22,868 bases of DNA from a virus: IMG/VR virus record IMGVR_UViG_3300005782_000031, positions 1 to 22,868 of that record; one strand, given 5' to 3'. This document shows, in pieces, positions 5,976-15,600 of the stretch. The notes beneath the pieces were generated by a model. It saw nothing but the letters and a program-made list of their open reading frames with translations, had not been told where the DNA came from and did not search any database. How positions within the stretch are numbered: the first letter of the stretch is position 1; every line of letters starts with the position of its first letter. The position numbers and the translations under genes are program-made.

Positions 5976-8087
5976 ATGCCAACAATCAGAATATCAAATT
6001 TCCAAGGTACAATCCCTGCTATCTCCCCAAAGCTCCTTGAGCAGAACCAAGCCCAGACTGCGGAGAATTGCAGGCTGAAAAGGGGCATTATAGAACCTCT
6101 TAAGGATATGACCGCAGCGGCCATTGCTATCCAAGGAGGCCCGATAGTGGATAGTGACGGGGACATTGTTGTAGCTGGTAAGTATAGCCTCAGAAGCGCT
6201 ACTTATAAATGGACTGACAGTGTGACGCAACCAGGTGAATATCATGTTGAGCTTGCAGGTGGAGGAGACCCTAGCTTGAATGAGCCAGTTGGCCTCATGG
6301 AAAATGGCTCCCATATCTCTACGGGTACGCTTGGTAGCCTGACTGCTAGTACCTGGGCATGGGGCGATAACGATAGTCTCGATTATGAAAGTGTTTATGT
6401 AAGAACTGCAGACACAACAGATCCGGATGGAAAAGCAGCCGATTATATACAAGCCTTTGAAGATAAGGTCGTAACAGGCGGACAGGCCCGCAGTATATAT
6501 CTGATGGATGATGCCTGGTTACATTGGCCTGGAGATGTCGATGTAGTTAAATCTTTCATCCCTGATTCTGATCATCGAATATATTTTACCGGAGACGGTG
6601 CACCAAAGCAAACAAATGACACTATGGCTACAAGCGGAGCTTTTTACACTTGGCCCACATCAACATACCCCCTTGGTGTTCCTGCCCCTGCAAATGTCAT
6701 TGCGGTTGCCGCTGTCGGTGAAGGCGATGGCGTTGTAGTTAAATCAATAGTCTATGTTTATACCTATGTTACCACCTGGGGGGAAGAGTCTGCCCCTTCT
6801 CCACCCTCCAATCTCCTTAATTTGGAAGGTGAGCAGACAATGCAGATCACTGGATTTGCAACTGGAATCTCAAATGTCACCCATATCCGCCTTTATCGCT
6901 TGAATACCGGGACTGCGATAGCTGAATATCAATTAGTGCCTTATCCACCTGACAATATCAGTGCTTATGCCAATGATGTCGATTATGTGATAGATGATCG
7001 AGTAACTTATCAAGGCCTCACATATATCTGCATACAGGCCAATGGACCTGGATCAGCAGTCAAAGCCCCTACAGATACAGATTATTGGTCTGTAGATGTT
7101 GATGACTGCGAGATTGCCGATGCAGTGGCAAGTGGGTTTGATGATAAAAGGGAAGATTCTGAACTTGCAGAAATCATTGTTGTAGAAGATTGGGATGTAC
7201 CACCTGCTGATTTAGCAGGACTGCATCTTTTTGTTAATAACATTGTTGTAGGATTTTCTGGAAATGAAGTGTATCCATCAGTGCCTAGCTATCCTTACGC
7301 ATACCCCGCTAAATATGCCATGAGATGTGATTATCCTGTCATTGCCATTGCTCATTATGGCGAAACATTAGTAGTCCTGACAGAGAGTAAACCTTATGTT
7401 GGGATAGGAACGGACCCTGCCGGCATGACATTGAAGCCATTACCATACATACGTCCATGCCTCGCCAAAAAAGGCGCTATCTCTAGCGAAAGGGGTGTTA
7501 TCTACCCATCTGATGATGGATTCTGGATAATCAATGCTTCTGGTGGCCGTCTGCTCACGAAGGATCTATTTACTAAAGAGCAATGGGAAGCAAAGGTTCC
7601 CGCTGACATGATATGCACGTATTGGGACGATAAGCTTTATACCTTTATTAGCGCTACAAATACTGGCTTTTATATTGATATGGACGATATGAGAGTAATA
7701 GATTTCGCTAGCGTTGATAAGGCCTTCTATGATGCTAAAGTTATTGAAGATTATCTCTATGTATTGGTAGCAAGGTATGATTATGATGTCTATACCTGGG
7801 AGAATGCCTCCACTGAATTGACTTATACCTGGAAATCTAAGAAATTTCAGAATTTCTCTCCTTTAAACTTTAATGTAGGCAGAGTGATAGCGGATGGCGC
7901 AGTGACAATGAAATTATATGTTGATGATGTGCTTAAGCATACTGAATCCGTGACAGATGATAGCATATTCAGGATGCCTTCAGGATACAGAGGCAAAGTG
8001 ACGGAGATCGAGCTTACTGGAACCTCAGACATTGATATTGTGGCTATAGCGACATCCATTGATGAGCTGATAGCATCGGAAGGATAA
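5976..8087 (+). CDS. Putative tail nozzle/hub protein with CBM5/12-like insert
   Basis: A 703-residue protein starting at an ATG behind AAGGAT. The N-terminus (ISNFQGTIPAISPKLLEQNQ, then AENCRLKRGIIEPL) follows the pattern at the start of podovirus nozzle or hub proteins (T7 gp12-like and related): a short motif, then a Q-rich helix, then 'A.N..L..G.I.PL'. Residues about 230-315 look like a fibronectin-type or similar beta domain (VYVYTYVTTWGEESAPSPPS). Residues about 330-370 (DYVIDDRVTYQGLTYICIQA to DTDYW) look like a carbohydrate-binding module of the CBM5/12 type. The rest, with repeated beta-strand and aspartate-turn patterns, suggests a propeller. The likely role is the distal tail channel with host-surface binding. 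Assignment is by pattern. Confidence 0.6.
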   Translation: MPTIRISNFQGTIPAISPKLLEQNQAQTAENCRLKRGIIEPLKDMTAAAIAIQGGPIVDSDGDIVVAGKYSLRSATYKWTDSVTQPGEYHVELAGGGDPSLNEPVGLMENGSHISTGTLGSLTASTWAWGDNDSLDYESVYVRTADTTDPDGKAADYIQAFEDKVVTGGQARSIYLMDDAWLHWPGDVDVVKSFIPDSDHRIYFTGDGAPKQTNDTMATSGAFYTWPTSTYPLGVPAPANVIAVAAVGEGDGVVVKSIVYVYTYVTTWGEESAPSPPSNLLNLEGEQTMQITGFATGISNVTHIRLYRLNTGTAIAEYQLVPYPPDNISAYANDVDYVIDDRVTYQGLTYICIQANGPGSAVKAPTDTDYWSVDVDDCEIADAVASGFDDKREDSELAEIIVVEDWDVPPADLAGLHLFVNNIVVGFSGNEVYPSVPSYPYAYPAKYAMRCDYPVIAIAHYGETLVVLTESKPYVGIGTDPAGMTLKPLPYIRPCLAKKGAISSERGVIYPSDDGFWIINASGGRLLTKDLFTKEQWEAKVPADMICTYWDDKLYTFISATNTGFYIDMDDMRVIDFASVDKAFYDAKVIEDYLYVLVARYDYDVYTWENASTELTYTWKSKKFQNFSPLNFNVGRVIADGAVTMKLYVDDVLKHTESVTDDSIFRMPSGYRGKVTEIELTGTSDIDIVAIATSIDELIASEG

Positions 8088-8088
8088 A

Positions 8089-8898
8089 ATGGCGACAAGA
8101 GAGACAAAGATTCCTTCTATAGGAGATGTCCCAGATGGCTTAAATGAAGATCTGACAAGCTTTTTATCTGCCATAAAAGAACGCCTTGAAATCAGAGAGG
8201 GAAGAGCTAATGACTTAGATAGAGTGCTCTTGAGAAGAGACCTGTCCAAAATAGGTATCGATGTAAAATCATTAATTAAAGAGCCTCCATCTTATTCTCT
8301 TAGCAACCTTATCCCAGATGCTGTCGATAATCATTATGCCAAATTTACATCTACTGGCCTGAAGAAGAAGACTTTTGCGGAGGTGTTAGCTGATTTAAGC
8401 GGAACTGCCGAGGCTACATTTGATTTTAATTCTCAGAATTTAGCAGCTGTAGGTACAATAAATGGAGTGACGATTGGAAAAAGAAATATGTTTGTTCCAT
8501 TTACTCACGGAGTTGGATCGGCTCGTTTTGTAAGCGGTTATGCTACAGGATGGGATATGGATGTAGTAACGGATACATGCTATGCATCTGGCGCTCTTCC
8601 CTCAGACTTCAATGAAATAGTAAGCGTGAAACTTTGTTGGACTGGAAATGGTGCAGGAACATACCAGCCAGGCGTAAAAATCCAGGTTTCAGCACATAAT
8701 GAAGCAGAAACGACACATACTTCCTCATCCGTCGTATCTGAAGGTGTATATGCTAACGACAAAACTTACGTAATAGCAGTAACGGAGACTGCTTTTGATG
8801 ATGCCACAGCCGGGGACTCATTTGGGATTCAGGGATTTTTAAATGCCTACACTAGTGGGGGAGGAGTTTTCACGGGAGTTATAATTGAATACAGATAG
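8089..8898 (+). CDS. Putative tail appendage/fibre protein
   Basis: A 269-residue protein starting 1 base after the previous stop, behind GAAGGA. The N-terminal 65 residues are helical and charged (LTSFLSAIKERLEIREGRAN, then DRVLLRRDLSKIGI). This type of N-terminus is common in phage proteins that anchor to the tail. A middle segment (AKFTSTGLKKKTFAEVLADL) leads into a beta-rich C-terminal domain (residues about 140-269) with Ser, Thr and Gly turns and a final VFTGVIIEYR. It lies directly after the nozzle-like gene, so a tail appendage or adaptor for a fibre is likely. No enzymatic motif was seen. Confidence 0.6.
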   Translation: MATRETKIPSIGDVPDGLNEDLTSFLSAIKERLEIREGRANDLDRVLLRRDLSKIGIDVKSLIKEPPSYSLSNLIPDAVDNHYAKFTSTGLKKKTFAEVLADLSGTAEATFDFNSQNLAAVGTINGVTIGKRNMFVPFTHGVGSARFVSGYATGWDMDVVTDTCYASGALPSDFNEIVSVKLCWTGNGAGTYQPGVKIQVSAHNEAETTHTSSSVVSEGVYANDKTYVIAVTETAFDDATAGDSFGIQGFLNAYTSGGGVFTGVIIEYR

Positions 8899-8899
8899 C

Positions 8900-8956
8900 A
8901 TGAACCAAAACGGCTTCAAACTCATTCACTACATTGAATGGAATATAGAGAGATGA
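8900..8956 (+). other. Tiny upstream ORF overlapping the sulfotransferase start
   Basis: ATG 8900 to TGA 8954-8956 encodes 18 residues (MNQNGFKLIHYIEWNIER). Its stop overlaps the ATG at 8953 as ATGA, an arrangement that allows translational coupling. It has no clear Shine-Dalgarno. It may be a leader peptide, a remnant of a lost gene, or chance. Confidence 0.3.
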
Positions 8957-9504
8957 ATACTTTTTTCATAACAGGTTTCCCGAGGACAAGAACGGCCTGG
9001 TTGGCTAACTTTTTCACTTATGGTAATAGTTTTTGTTTTCATGAAGCCATAAAGCAATGCAACAACATAACTGATTTGAAGGATTTATTTGTATCAACAG
9101 GAAAACAGTATGTTGGGAATAGCGATAGCGTGATTCCATTTTTTGCTAAACGGGTTAATGAACTATTTCCTCAAGCTAAATGGGTCATAATTGAAAGAGA
9201 TGAACAGGATGTAATAAAAAGCCTTGATAGGGTATTGCCGGGTTCAGAAAAGCAGAACGTATTGAATATCGGTAAACCGCTTTTAACATGGGTAAAAAAG
9301 ACATGTAATCCTTTAATGATAAATTTCTCTGAACTTAGCACTCAACGAGAATGTAAAAGGATATGGGAATATTGTTTGCCGACTATTCCATTTGATGAAA
9401 TGAGATGGAAGATGTTGGATAAGTTGCGAATAGAACTTATATTAGATGAATCAACTTTTAACGTTGAACCATACATTAATCTTTTTAAAACAATGGAGAG
9501 ATAA
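8953..9504 (+). CDS. Sulfotransferase-like protein
   Basis: A 183-residue protein (an alternative in-frame ATG at 8938 would add 5 residues). The start at 8953 puts the first beta strand at the N-terminus, as usual in this fold, and forms an ATGA overlap with an 18-codon ORF. Motifs: a P-loop-like PAPS-binding segment FFITGFPRTRTAWLANFF (residues 4-21), a histidine soon after (CFHEAI), and a later IIERDEQDVIKSL resembling the 3'-phosphate-binding strand-helix. Sulfotransferases move sulfate from PAPS to hydroxyl or amine groups on glycans, lipids or proteins. It is shorter than typical cellular enzymes. It sits between tail and internal virion genes, so the substrate might be a host-surface glycan or a virion component; this is unproven. 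Confidence 0.7.
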   Translation: MNTFFITGFPRTRTAWLANFFTYGNSFCFHEAIKQCNNITDLKDLFVSTGKQYVGNSDSVIPFFAKRVNELFPQAKWVIIERDEQDVIKSLDRVLPGSEKQNVLNIGKPLLTWVKKTCNPLMINFSELSTQRECKRIWEYCLPTIPFDEMRWKMLDKLRIELILDESTFNVEPYINLFKTMER

Positions 9505-9506
9505 AA

Positions 9507-10715
9507 ATGCCAGCATGGTATATCGGGGCAGCGGTGGCTGTAAGTATGTTTTATAATTCGCAGCAAGGAACAAGTACTACCTCATATGAAGCCTCCGATC
9601 CTGAAGCTGCTAGAAGACTTGCCGCTGTAGCAGAGGCACAGATGGCAATGTCTCAGGAGGCATGGGAAGTATATAAAACGGACTTTCTTCCTTATGAACA
9701 GGAGATGATACAGGCCAATATCGACCTTATTGACCCCAATAGAGAGTTGATGACTGCTCAGATAGAGGCCGAGGCAGCCCTTACCCCGGCAAGGCAGGCA
9801 GCCACAAAAGCTGCACTTGATGAGATGGTAAGCGATATCGAAGCCGGCCGTCCCGTTAAGGCAGAAATGCTCAAGCAGCAATTAGCGCAACTTGAGGCAG
9901 AAGGGCGGCTTTTGTCAGATAGAGAAAATCTTGCCAAGGTCGGACTTCAAGAGGCATTGGCTGATATTGAAGCCGGGCGACCTCTGAAAGCAGAAATGCT
10001 TAAACAAAACCTGGCCCAGCTCCAAGCTGAAGGAAGGCTCTTACCTGCACGTGAAGAGGTTGCGGCTGCGGGATTAAAACAGCAAGCAAAAGAAATGGAG
10101 TTATCCGGGCCTGCAGCAGAGAAATTCTACGAGGAAGCTGTCAGAGGAGTAGACCCTGAAGCAAGAAGGGGAGAAGCGGCCGCAGATGTCGAGCAGACTT
10201 ATGGCCAGGCATTAAAAGAGGCAAGAAGAGATTTAGCCAGGGCAGGCGTAGCCCCAGGCTCCAAGAAATATCAAGAAATGATGGCCGACATGATTTATAA
10301 AAAGGCCAAAGCAAGTGGAGGCGCACAAACAAGAGCGACAAGAGAAGCTGAAGAGGAAAGCTTTATGCGGCTTGGTGCGGCAATGTCAGTTAGAGGTAGA
10401 CCGGGTGGGGTAGGCGCTTTACCTACAACCCATGGGTTAACCCCTCCAGGAGGGTATGCAGCATCAGGAGCCATGGCGGGAGCTACAGGAGTAGGATTAG
10501 CGGGTACAGAATCTATGGGAAAATATGCTCCTGGAGCAACTCCTTATCAACCCGGTGCATTGCCTACTTACCGGACTGAGACTGGCCAGATGGCAGCTGG
10601 AACAATGGCAGGGGCCGGAGCCACTTCTGCGGCAGGGCTTAGACCTCAAAAGGAAACAACAGATTACGAAAAAACTGAATATGGTGTGAAAGTAGGCGGA
10701 AATATAGCTTTTTAG
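9507..10715 (+). CDS. Putative internal virion (ejection) protein with 43-residue repeats
   Basis: A 402-residue protein with a GGAGAG ribosome binding site, starting 2 bases after the previous stop. A short hydrophobic N-terminus (WYIGAAVAVSMFY) is followed by long Ala/Glu/Gln/Leu-rich helices (residues about 30-270). Inside these, two copies of a 43-residue unit share DIEAGRP.KAEMLKQ.LAQL.AEGRLL. The C-terminal 130 residues are rich in Gly, Ala, Thr and Pro and look disordered. Size, composition and position after tail genes and before two large proteins resemble the internal core or ejection proteins of podoviruses (functional counterparts of T7 gp14-gp16 or P22 ejection proteins). No direct family match is claimed. 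Confidence 0.6.
   Translation: MPAWYIGAAVAVSMFYNSQQGTSTTSYEASDPEAARRLAAVAEAQMAMSQEAWEVYKTDFLPYEQEMIQANIDLIDPNRELMTAQIEAEAALTPARQAATKAALDEMVSDIEAGRPVKAEMLKQQLAQLEAEGRLLSDRENLAKVGLQEALADIEAGRPLKAEMLKQNLAQLQAEGRLLPAREEVAAAGLKQQAKEMELSGPAAEKFYEEAVRGVDPEARRGEAAADVEQTYGQALKEARRDLARAGVAPGSKKYQEMMADMIYKKAKASGGAQTRATREAEEESFMRLGAAMSVRGRPGGVGALPTTHGLTPPGGYAASGAMAGATGVGLAGTESMGKYAPGATPYQPGALPTYRTETGQMAAGTMAGAGATSAAGLRPQKETTDYEKTEYGVKVGGNIAF
9834..10091 (+). repeat. Two tandem 129-bp in-gene repeats
   Basis: GATATCGAAGCCGG at 9834 and GATATTGAAGCCGG at 9963 begin two units of 129 bases (43 codons). Both encode DIEAGRP.KAEMLKQ.LAQL.AEGRLL and are followed by more weakly similar helix-forming sequence. 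Confidence 0.75.
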
Positions 10716-10739
10716 TTTTGATTTAGAGGAGATAAAGAT

Positions 10740-12623
10740 ATGGCAAATGGATTAGCAATGAGATCTGAAGAAGACTTTGAAAAGAGATATGATAGAGAAC
10801 TTCAAGAAGGGGGGTTTGACATAGAAGGCATAACTACTTCTCAGCGTGGCCTTGAGGAGAAGCCTATATCTACCGATCCTGGAATTAAGGCCCTAGAAGC
10901 CTATGATACTAAGTTCTGGGATAAAAAATCAGGTAAATATCTTCAAGGAAGAGGATCGGTGAAAGACAAAATGAAATTCATAGAGGCCTTCTCGTTAGGA
11001 AAAGAACGATCTGAACCATCATCCATGAATTTATTAGGAGAAGAAAGAAAGTCAACATATGAGTATAGTCCAGATGAACCAACCCAATTACATCAAATGC
11101 TCTTCTCAGGGAAAGGTGTTGCAAAGACTGCATTAGAACAAGAGGGAAAGAGAGGGCTTAGACCACAAATGAGCAGAGAGGAAATAGCCAGAGGCATGGA
11201 GACCAATATGCCAGAATTATCCTCTGAGCGAAATCGCAGGCTTGGACTTAAGGAGCCAGAAGAACGCAGACGCGGTTCATTACGAGCCCAAAAGATGCAA
11301 GAGGAGATACGTAGTATGCGGTTGCGTAATGATGTTGAGGAATATGGGCGTGATATGAAGGAGGCATTGACCGAACTCGCCCAGGCTGTTGATGCCCACA
11401 AAAATGAAGACTATAAGCAGGCTGCTATCTATGTTACAAGGGCTTATGATAAAGTCCCTGATGGAGGTGTGACATTAGATATAGGTCCGCCTAGAAATTC
11501 AATAGCCGAGAGGATAGCATATGGTGGTGAGGCTAATGAGGCCATAACGGTCAAAGATCCACAGGGGAACATTCGCTATTTGCCAGTCAACAAAAATGCA
11601 GTTGGTGCACTAATAGAACAGGCAAAGCCAGTATTCAATCCACAGGAATACATTACAACCAGAGCGAAGATGAAGATGAAGATGGAAGCGTACAATGCTG
11701 ATCAGATTGCCCATCCTCTTCGTTTCGAGGACGGAACCGTTACCATTGATCAGGTCGATGAAAAGGGCATAAAGAAAACCGAATGGTTCGCCACTGAAGA
11801 AGAATATATAGAAAAATATGGCAAGCCTAAACAGTGGGTAGTTCCAGAATATGAGAAAGCTCAGGCAGATTTGGAAGCTAAGAAAATGGAGACAAGGAGA
11901 AAGAGATTTATGACATCCCCAGGCGGTCTTGTCTATATTGGTAGACTAGGAGAGGAGCCCGGGATAGTTCCGGGAACTGAACCGCCGATAAGAACAACAG
12001 GAAAGGGTCCAACAATCCTTGATCCTTCTAAAATGGTAAAGGGACGCGATGAGAAAGGGAATGAGGTAAATGGATGGGTAATCAATGGTAAATTCCTTCC
12101 TATGCCAAATGTTTCCAAAATTCTAAGTAAAAAAGGCACTATCACCCAAAAAGACATAATCACGATGTATAAAGATTTTGAGAAGGCTTACCATAGTACT
12201 TTCTATGGTGAGAAAGGATATCCCGATTTTCAGGACACACAAACAGGCAAGATTATTAAGGGAGGCTCAGATGAGCATATTAGAGATTGGGTCAATAAAG
12301 CTATGAGGCGGATTCTGCCTCCTGAATATCAACGCCCTCTCCCAGGTATAGATGAGCAAATTGAAAGGAAAGGTTTATCTAAAGGACCTAAAACACAATT
12401 ACCACCTAGGGATAAAGAAAAACCATCCAAACCAGGAATGCGCTCTATAAGTCAACCTACAACAAAGAAAGCAAAGAAAACGCTTGTATCGGTAAAAAGG
12501 AATAAAACTACCGGCGATGTAGTTAAGATTTACTCAGATGGTACCAGGGAAACAATAATAGCTCCTCCCGGATCAGAGGCAACAAGAAAAAGAATAGAGC
12601 CAGGGGTTGGGTTAGGTAGATGA
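10740..12623 (+). CDS. Putative internal virion protein, 627 aa, unknown domain content
   Basis: A 627-residue, highly charged, mainly helical protein with an AGAGGAG ribosome binding site. No catalytic motif, signal peptide or membrane segment is visible. Residues about 180-250 form a long helix (RMKEALTELAQAVDAHKNED-like spacing) followed by YKQAAIYVTRAYDKVPDGG, which could be a helical-repeat turn. The last 130 residues are lysine- and proline-rich and probably disordered. Its end overlaps the giant gene as ATGA, so the two are likely translated together. By position it is the second of three candidate internal virion or ejection proteins. Function unknown. Confidence 0.6.
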   Translation: MANGLAMRSEEDFEKRYDRELQEGGFDIEGITTSQRGLEEKPISTDPGIKALEAYDTKFWDKKSGKYLQGRGSVKDKMKFIEAFSLGKERSEPSSMNLLGEERKSTYEYSPDEPTQLHQMLFSGKGVAKTALEQEGKRGLRPQMSREEIARGMETNMPELSSERNRRLGLKEPEERRRGSLRAQKMQEEIRSMRLRNDVEEYGRDMKEALTELAQAVDAHKNEDYKQAAIYVTRAYDKVPDGGVTLDIGPPRNSIAERIAYGGEANEAITVKDPQGNIRYLPVNKNAVGALIEQAKPVFNPQEYITTRAKMKMKMEAYNADQIAHPLRFEDGTVTIDQVDEKGIKKTEWFATEEEYIEKYGKPKQWVVPEYEKAQADLEAKKMETRRKRFMTSPGGLVYIGRLGEEPGIVPGTEPPIRTTGKGPTILDPSKMVKGRDEKGNEVNGWVINGKFLPMPNVSKILSKKGTITQKDIITMYKDFEKAYHSTFYGEKGYPDFQDTQTGKIIKGGSDEHIRDWVNKAMRRILPPEYQRPLPGIDEQIERKGLSKGPKTQLPPRDKEKPSKPGMRSISQPTTKKAKKTLVSVKRNKTTGDVVKIYSDGTRETIIAPPGSEATRKRIEPGVGLGR

Positions 12624-15600
12624 ACGGATTAAAAACAAGAGAACAAGATAAGCGATTTGTTCCCGTGCCGGAGGCCGTCAAGGACGAATATGGCCCTGAA
12701 TGGGAAGATGTTACAGAAGAATATAGGCCTTTTCAAGAATATAAAGAGGATGAATGGGAAGATGTTACGCATGAATATAAAGAGGAGATAGCGCCTCCAA
12801 GGGAGATAGAGCCTCCAAAAGCGCCTAAAGGGCTGAGGCCAGCAAAAGTAGGCTTAGGCGTTGCAAAATCAGTAGGTAAAACCTTACTTCGCTTTGGCCC
12901 TAATTTAGCAAAAATATTAGATCAAACAATAGGTTTCGCAGGCGGTACACTGGAGAGTACAGCTAAAACTATGGGTGAAGTTACTGCCCTTGAGGGGATG
13001 TTTAAACCTTATGAAAAGGCTGGTAAGGTGATAAAGGATTGGGGCCTGCAAGCGGCTGAAGACATACAGGGTAATATTTTAGAAACCCAGGATTGGTTAA
13101 ATTTGCCTAAAGAGAAGCGAGGCCGATTGATTGAGAATCTTAATTACTTAGCCGACCCAGAATGGTTGGCCTTTAATATCGGTGATGCTGCTCAATCGAT
13201 GGGCGCTATGGTTGCTGCTACCGTTTACGCTGGCCCTGGTGCAGGCATGGCAGTTGCTGGTGCTATGGAAGCAGGCGATCTATATGGTAACTTGATAAAG
13301 GATGGTATTGACCATGAAGTAGCGGCACTCGCAACATTGTCATTTGGCACTGTGGTAGCTACATTAAACAGGATAGGGTTACGTCAATTAGCCAAAAAAC
13401 CAGTGGGGAATATCCTCAAAAACATTGCTAACAGATTCACTGGTGGGGCGGTAGAGGCTACCACTGAATACATGGAAGAACCATTTGAGGCAGTGTTTAA
13501 TGCCTTGGCAAGGGGTAAAAATCCAAAAGAAATCGGATCAGATGTAATTCAGTCGCTTAAAAACATTGATGTTATTCCTGGATCTTTTGTTTTAGGTGCA
13601 GGCATGGCTGGAAAAGCTCCCTTAGCTCCTCCCACTGACAAACCCACTGACCTCCTCGATATCGTTGAGCCAGGAGCCAAATACCTTAAGGCAATCGGAT
13701 CCGATGTAAAGAAGGGCCTCATAACCCCAGAACAACTTCAAGATCTTGGAAAAGAATTCAGACAGAAATTTCCACAAAGCACAAAATCTATTCAGGAATT
13801 CGATAGCTTAATCGAGGCACAGGCGCAACTTCAGCCTATCGAGCCTACCGAGGTTGTAGAGGAGGGGGCTATACCGCTTGAGGAAGTGATGCCTCCTGAA
13901 GAGGCAGTTATTGAACCAGAGCCTATTGAGATAGAGCCTGAAGTTCTTGAGCCTGTTGAGGAGCCAGTGATTGAGGAAGAAATAATCCCTGAAGAGGCAA
14001 AATTACCCCCCCCAGAACTCGAAATTAAGCCCACAGTAGAAGCAAAGCCTGAGGAGGTAGGTAAGCCTATCCCAGAGGTTAAAAAGCCTTGGGAGATGTC
14101 AAAGGACGAATGGTTACGTAGTAAAACAGCAGATGAAGGGCAATTTAGACTGCTTAAAGCAGATAAAATTGTCGGGGCAACAATGATTAAGGCACAACAT
14201 GAGGTTGCTGTACGTGATGCCATCTCCGAAGGCAAAATCACCTCCCACCCTGATTATCCTGAATTGGGGAAGGTTGAACCCACCACACAAGAAATAGATA
14301 AGGCAGCTAAAGAAACTGAGACTGACCTCACCGAAGCGCAAAAAAAGACGGGAAAATATGAGAAAGGACGCATCAACCTTCACGGCTTTGACATTGACAT
14401 AGAGAATCCTAAAGGTTCTGTGCGATCCGGCGTTGATCGGCAAGGAAAGAAGTGGTCAATAAAGCTAAAACACCATTATGGCGAAATTCTAGGGGTCAAA
14501 GGGAAGGACAAGGACTGGCTCGATGTTTTCATCGGCCCTAATCCAGAAAGCGATAAAATCTTTGTGATCGACCAGGTGGATCCGGAGACAGGCAACTTTG
14601 ACGAACACAAGATCTTGATGGGATTTCCCACAGAAAAACAGGCCCGGGTAGGGTATCTGGCGAATTATGAGCGGGCGTGGAAAGGGCTGGGTGAGATAAC
14701 AGAGCTTACAGTAGATGAGTTTAAGGAATGGACGAAGACAGGCGATACTACTAAGGCAATAGGAGAGGTAATCAAAGAACCCCCAGAGATCGAAGTCATC
14801 CCCTACTCAAAGGATCTTGATATCAGGAATATAGAAGCCCTTCCAAGGGGAACCGGGGCCAGGTACTTAGAGGTTATCAGAGGCGAAAAGGACGAATATA
14901 TTGCAAAACTGTGGCGGCGAAAGGCTACAGATAAAGGGATACTGATTGATTTTAAGCCTACTGAAGTTGAAATTCCCCCACGCCCTTTAGTCAATCCCAA
15001 AGCAACCTATTTACAGCAAGATAAACAACTCCGTAAACAGCAAGCATGGGATAAAAAATATGGGGAGATAAAGAAAAAACCTACTCCTGAAGAAGCCAGA
15101 GCCAAGGCAACCGAAGTCGGTCGAAAAGCCCGTGAAACTCAACTGAAAAAAGCCGCCTCTCAGAAATACCTTGTCCCCTGGATAGCTGCAAGTGGAGGAA
15201 TAAAGCCACTGGATCTGAGCGGGGAGATCAGGGATATAATTTGGACAAGGGATGCAAAGGGTAAAAAAAAGATAATGAGGGGCATCCCCCCCGGCTTCCT
15301 AAGTGGAAAAGGCCGGACACTTGATGTTATTGTCACAGAGGCGAACGAGGCCGGCTTTAGCGTCAGGGACGATAATCAATTGATTGAACTGATAGAAAAA
15401 GACTTGACAGCAGCATCTACAGGTGATATAAAAGGAAGAGTAGGTAAGATCACTACCGAGCTTACTACACAAGAAGAATTTAATGAAGGATTGATTGAAC
15501 ATGAACGACAAAAACTCAGAGATCAAGGATATACCGAGGAACAAATTAAACGGGCTGAAGAAGGCATTGAAACTGAGGAAGTTGTATCTCCTGAAGAAAA

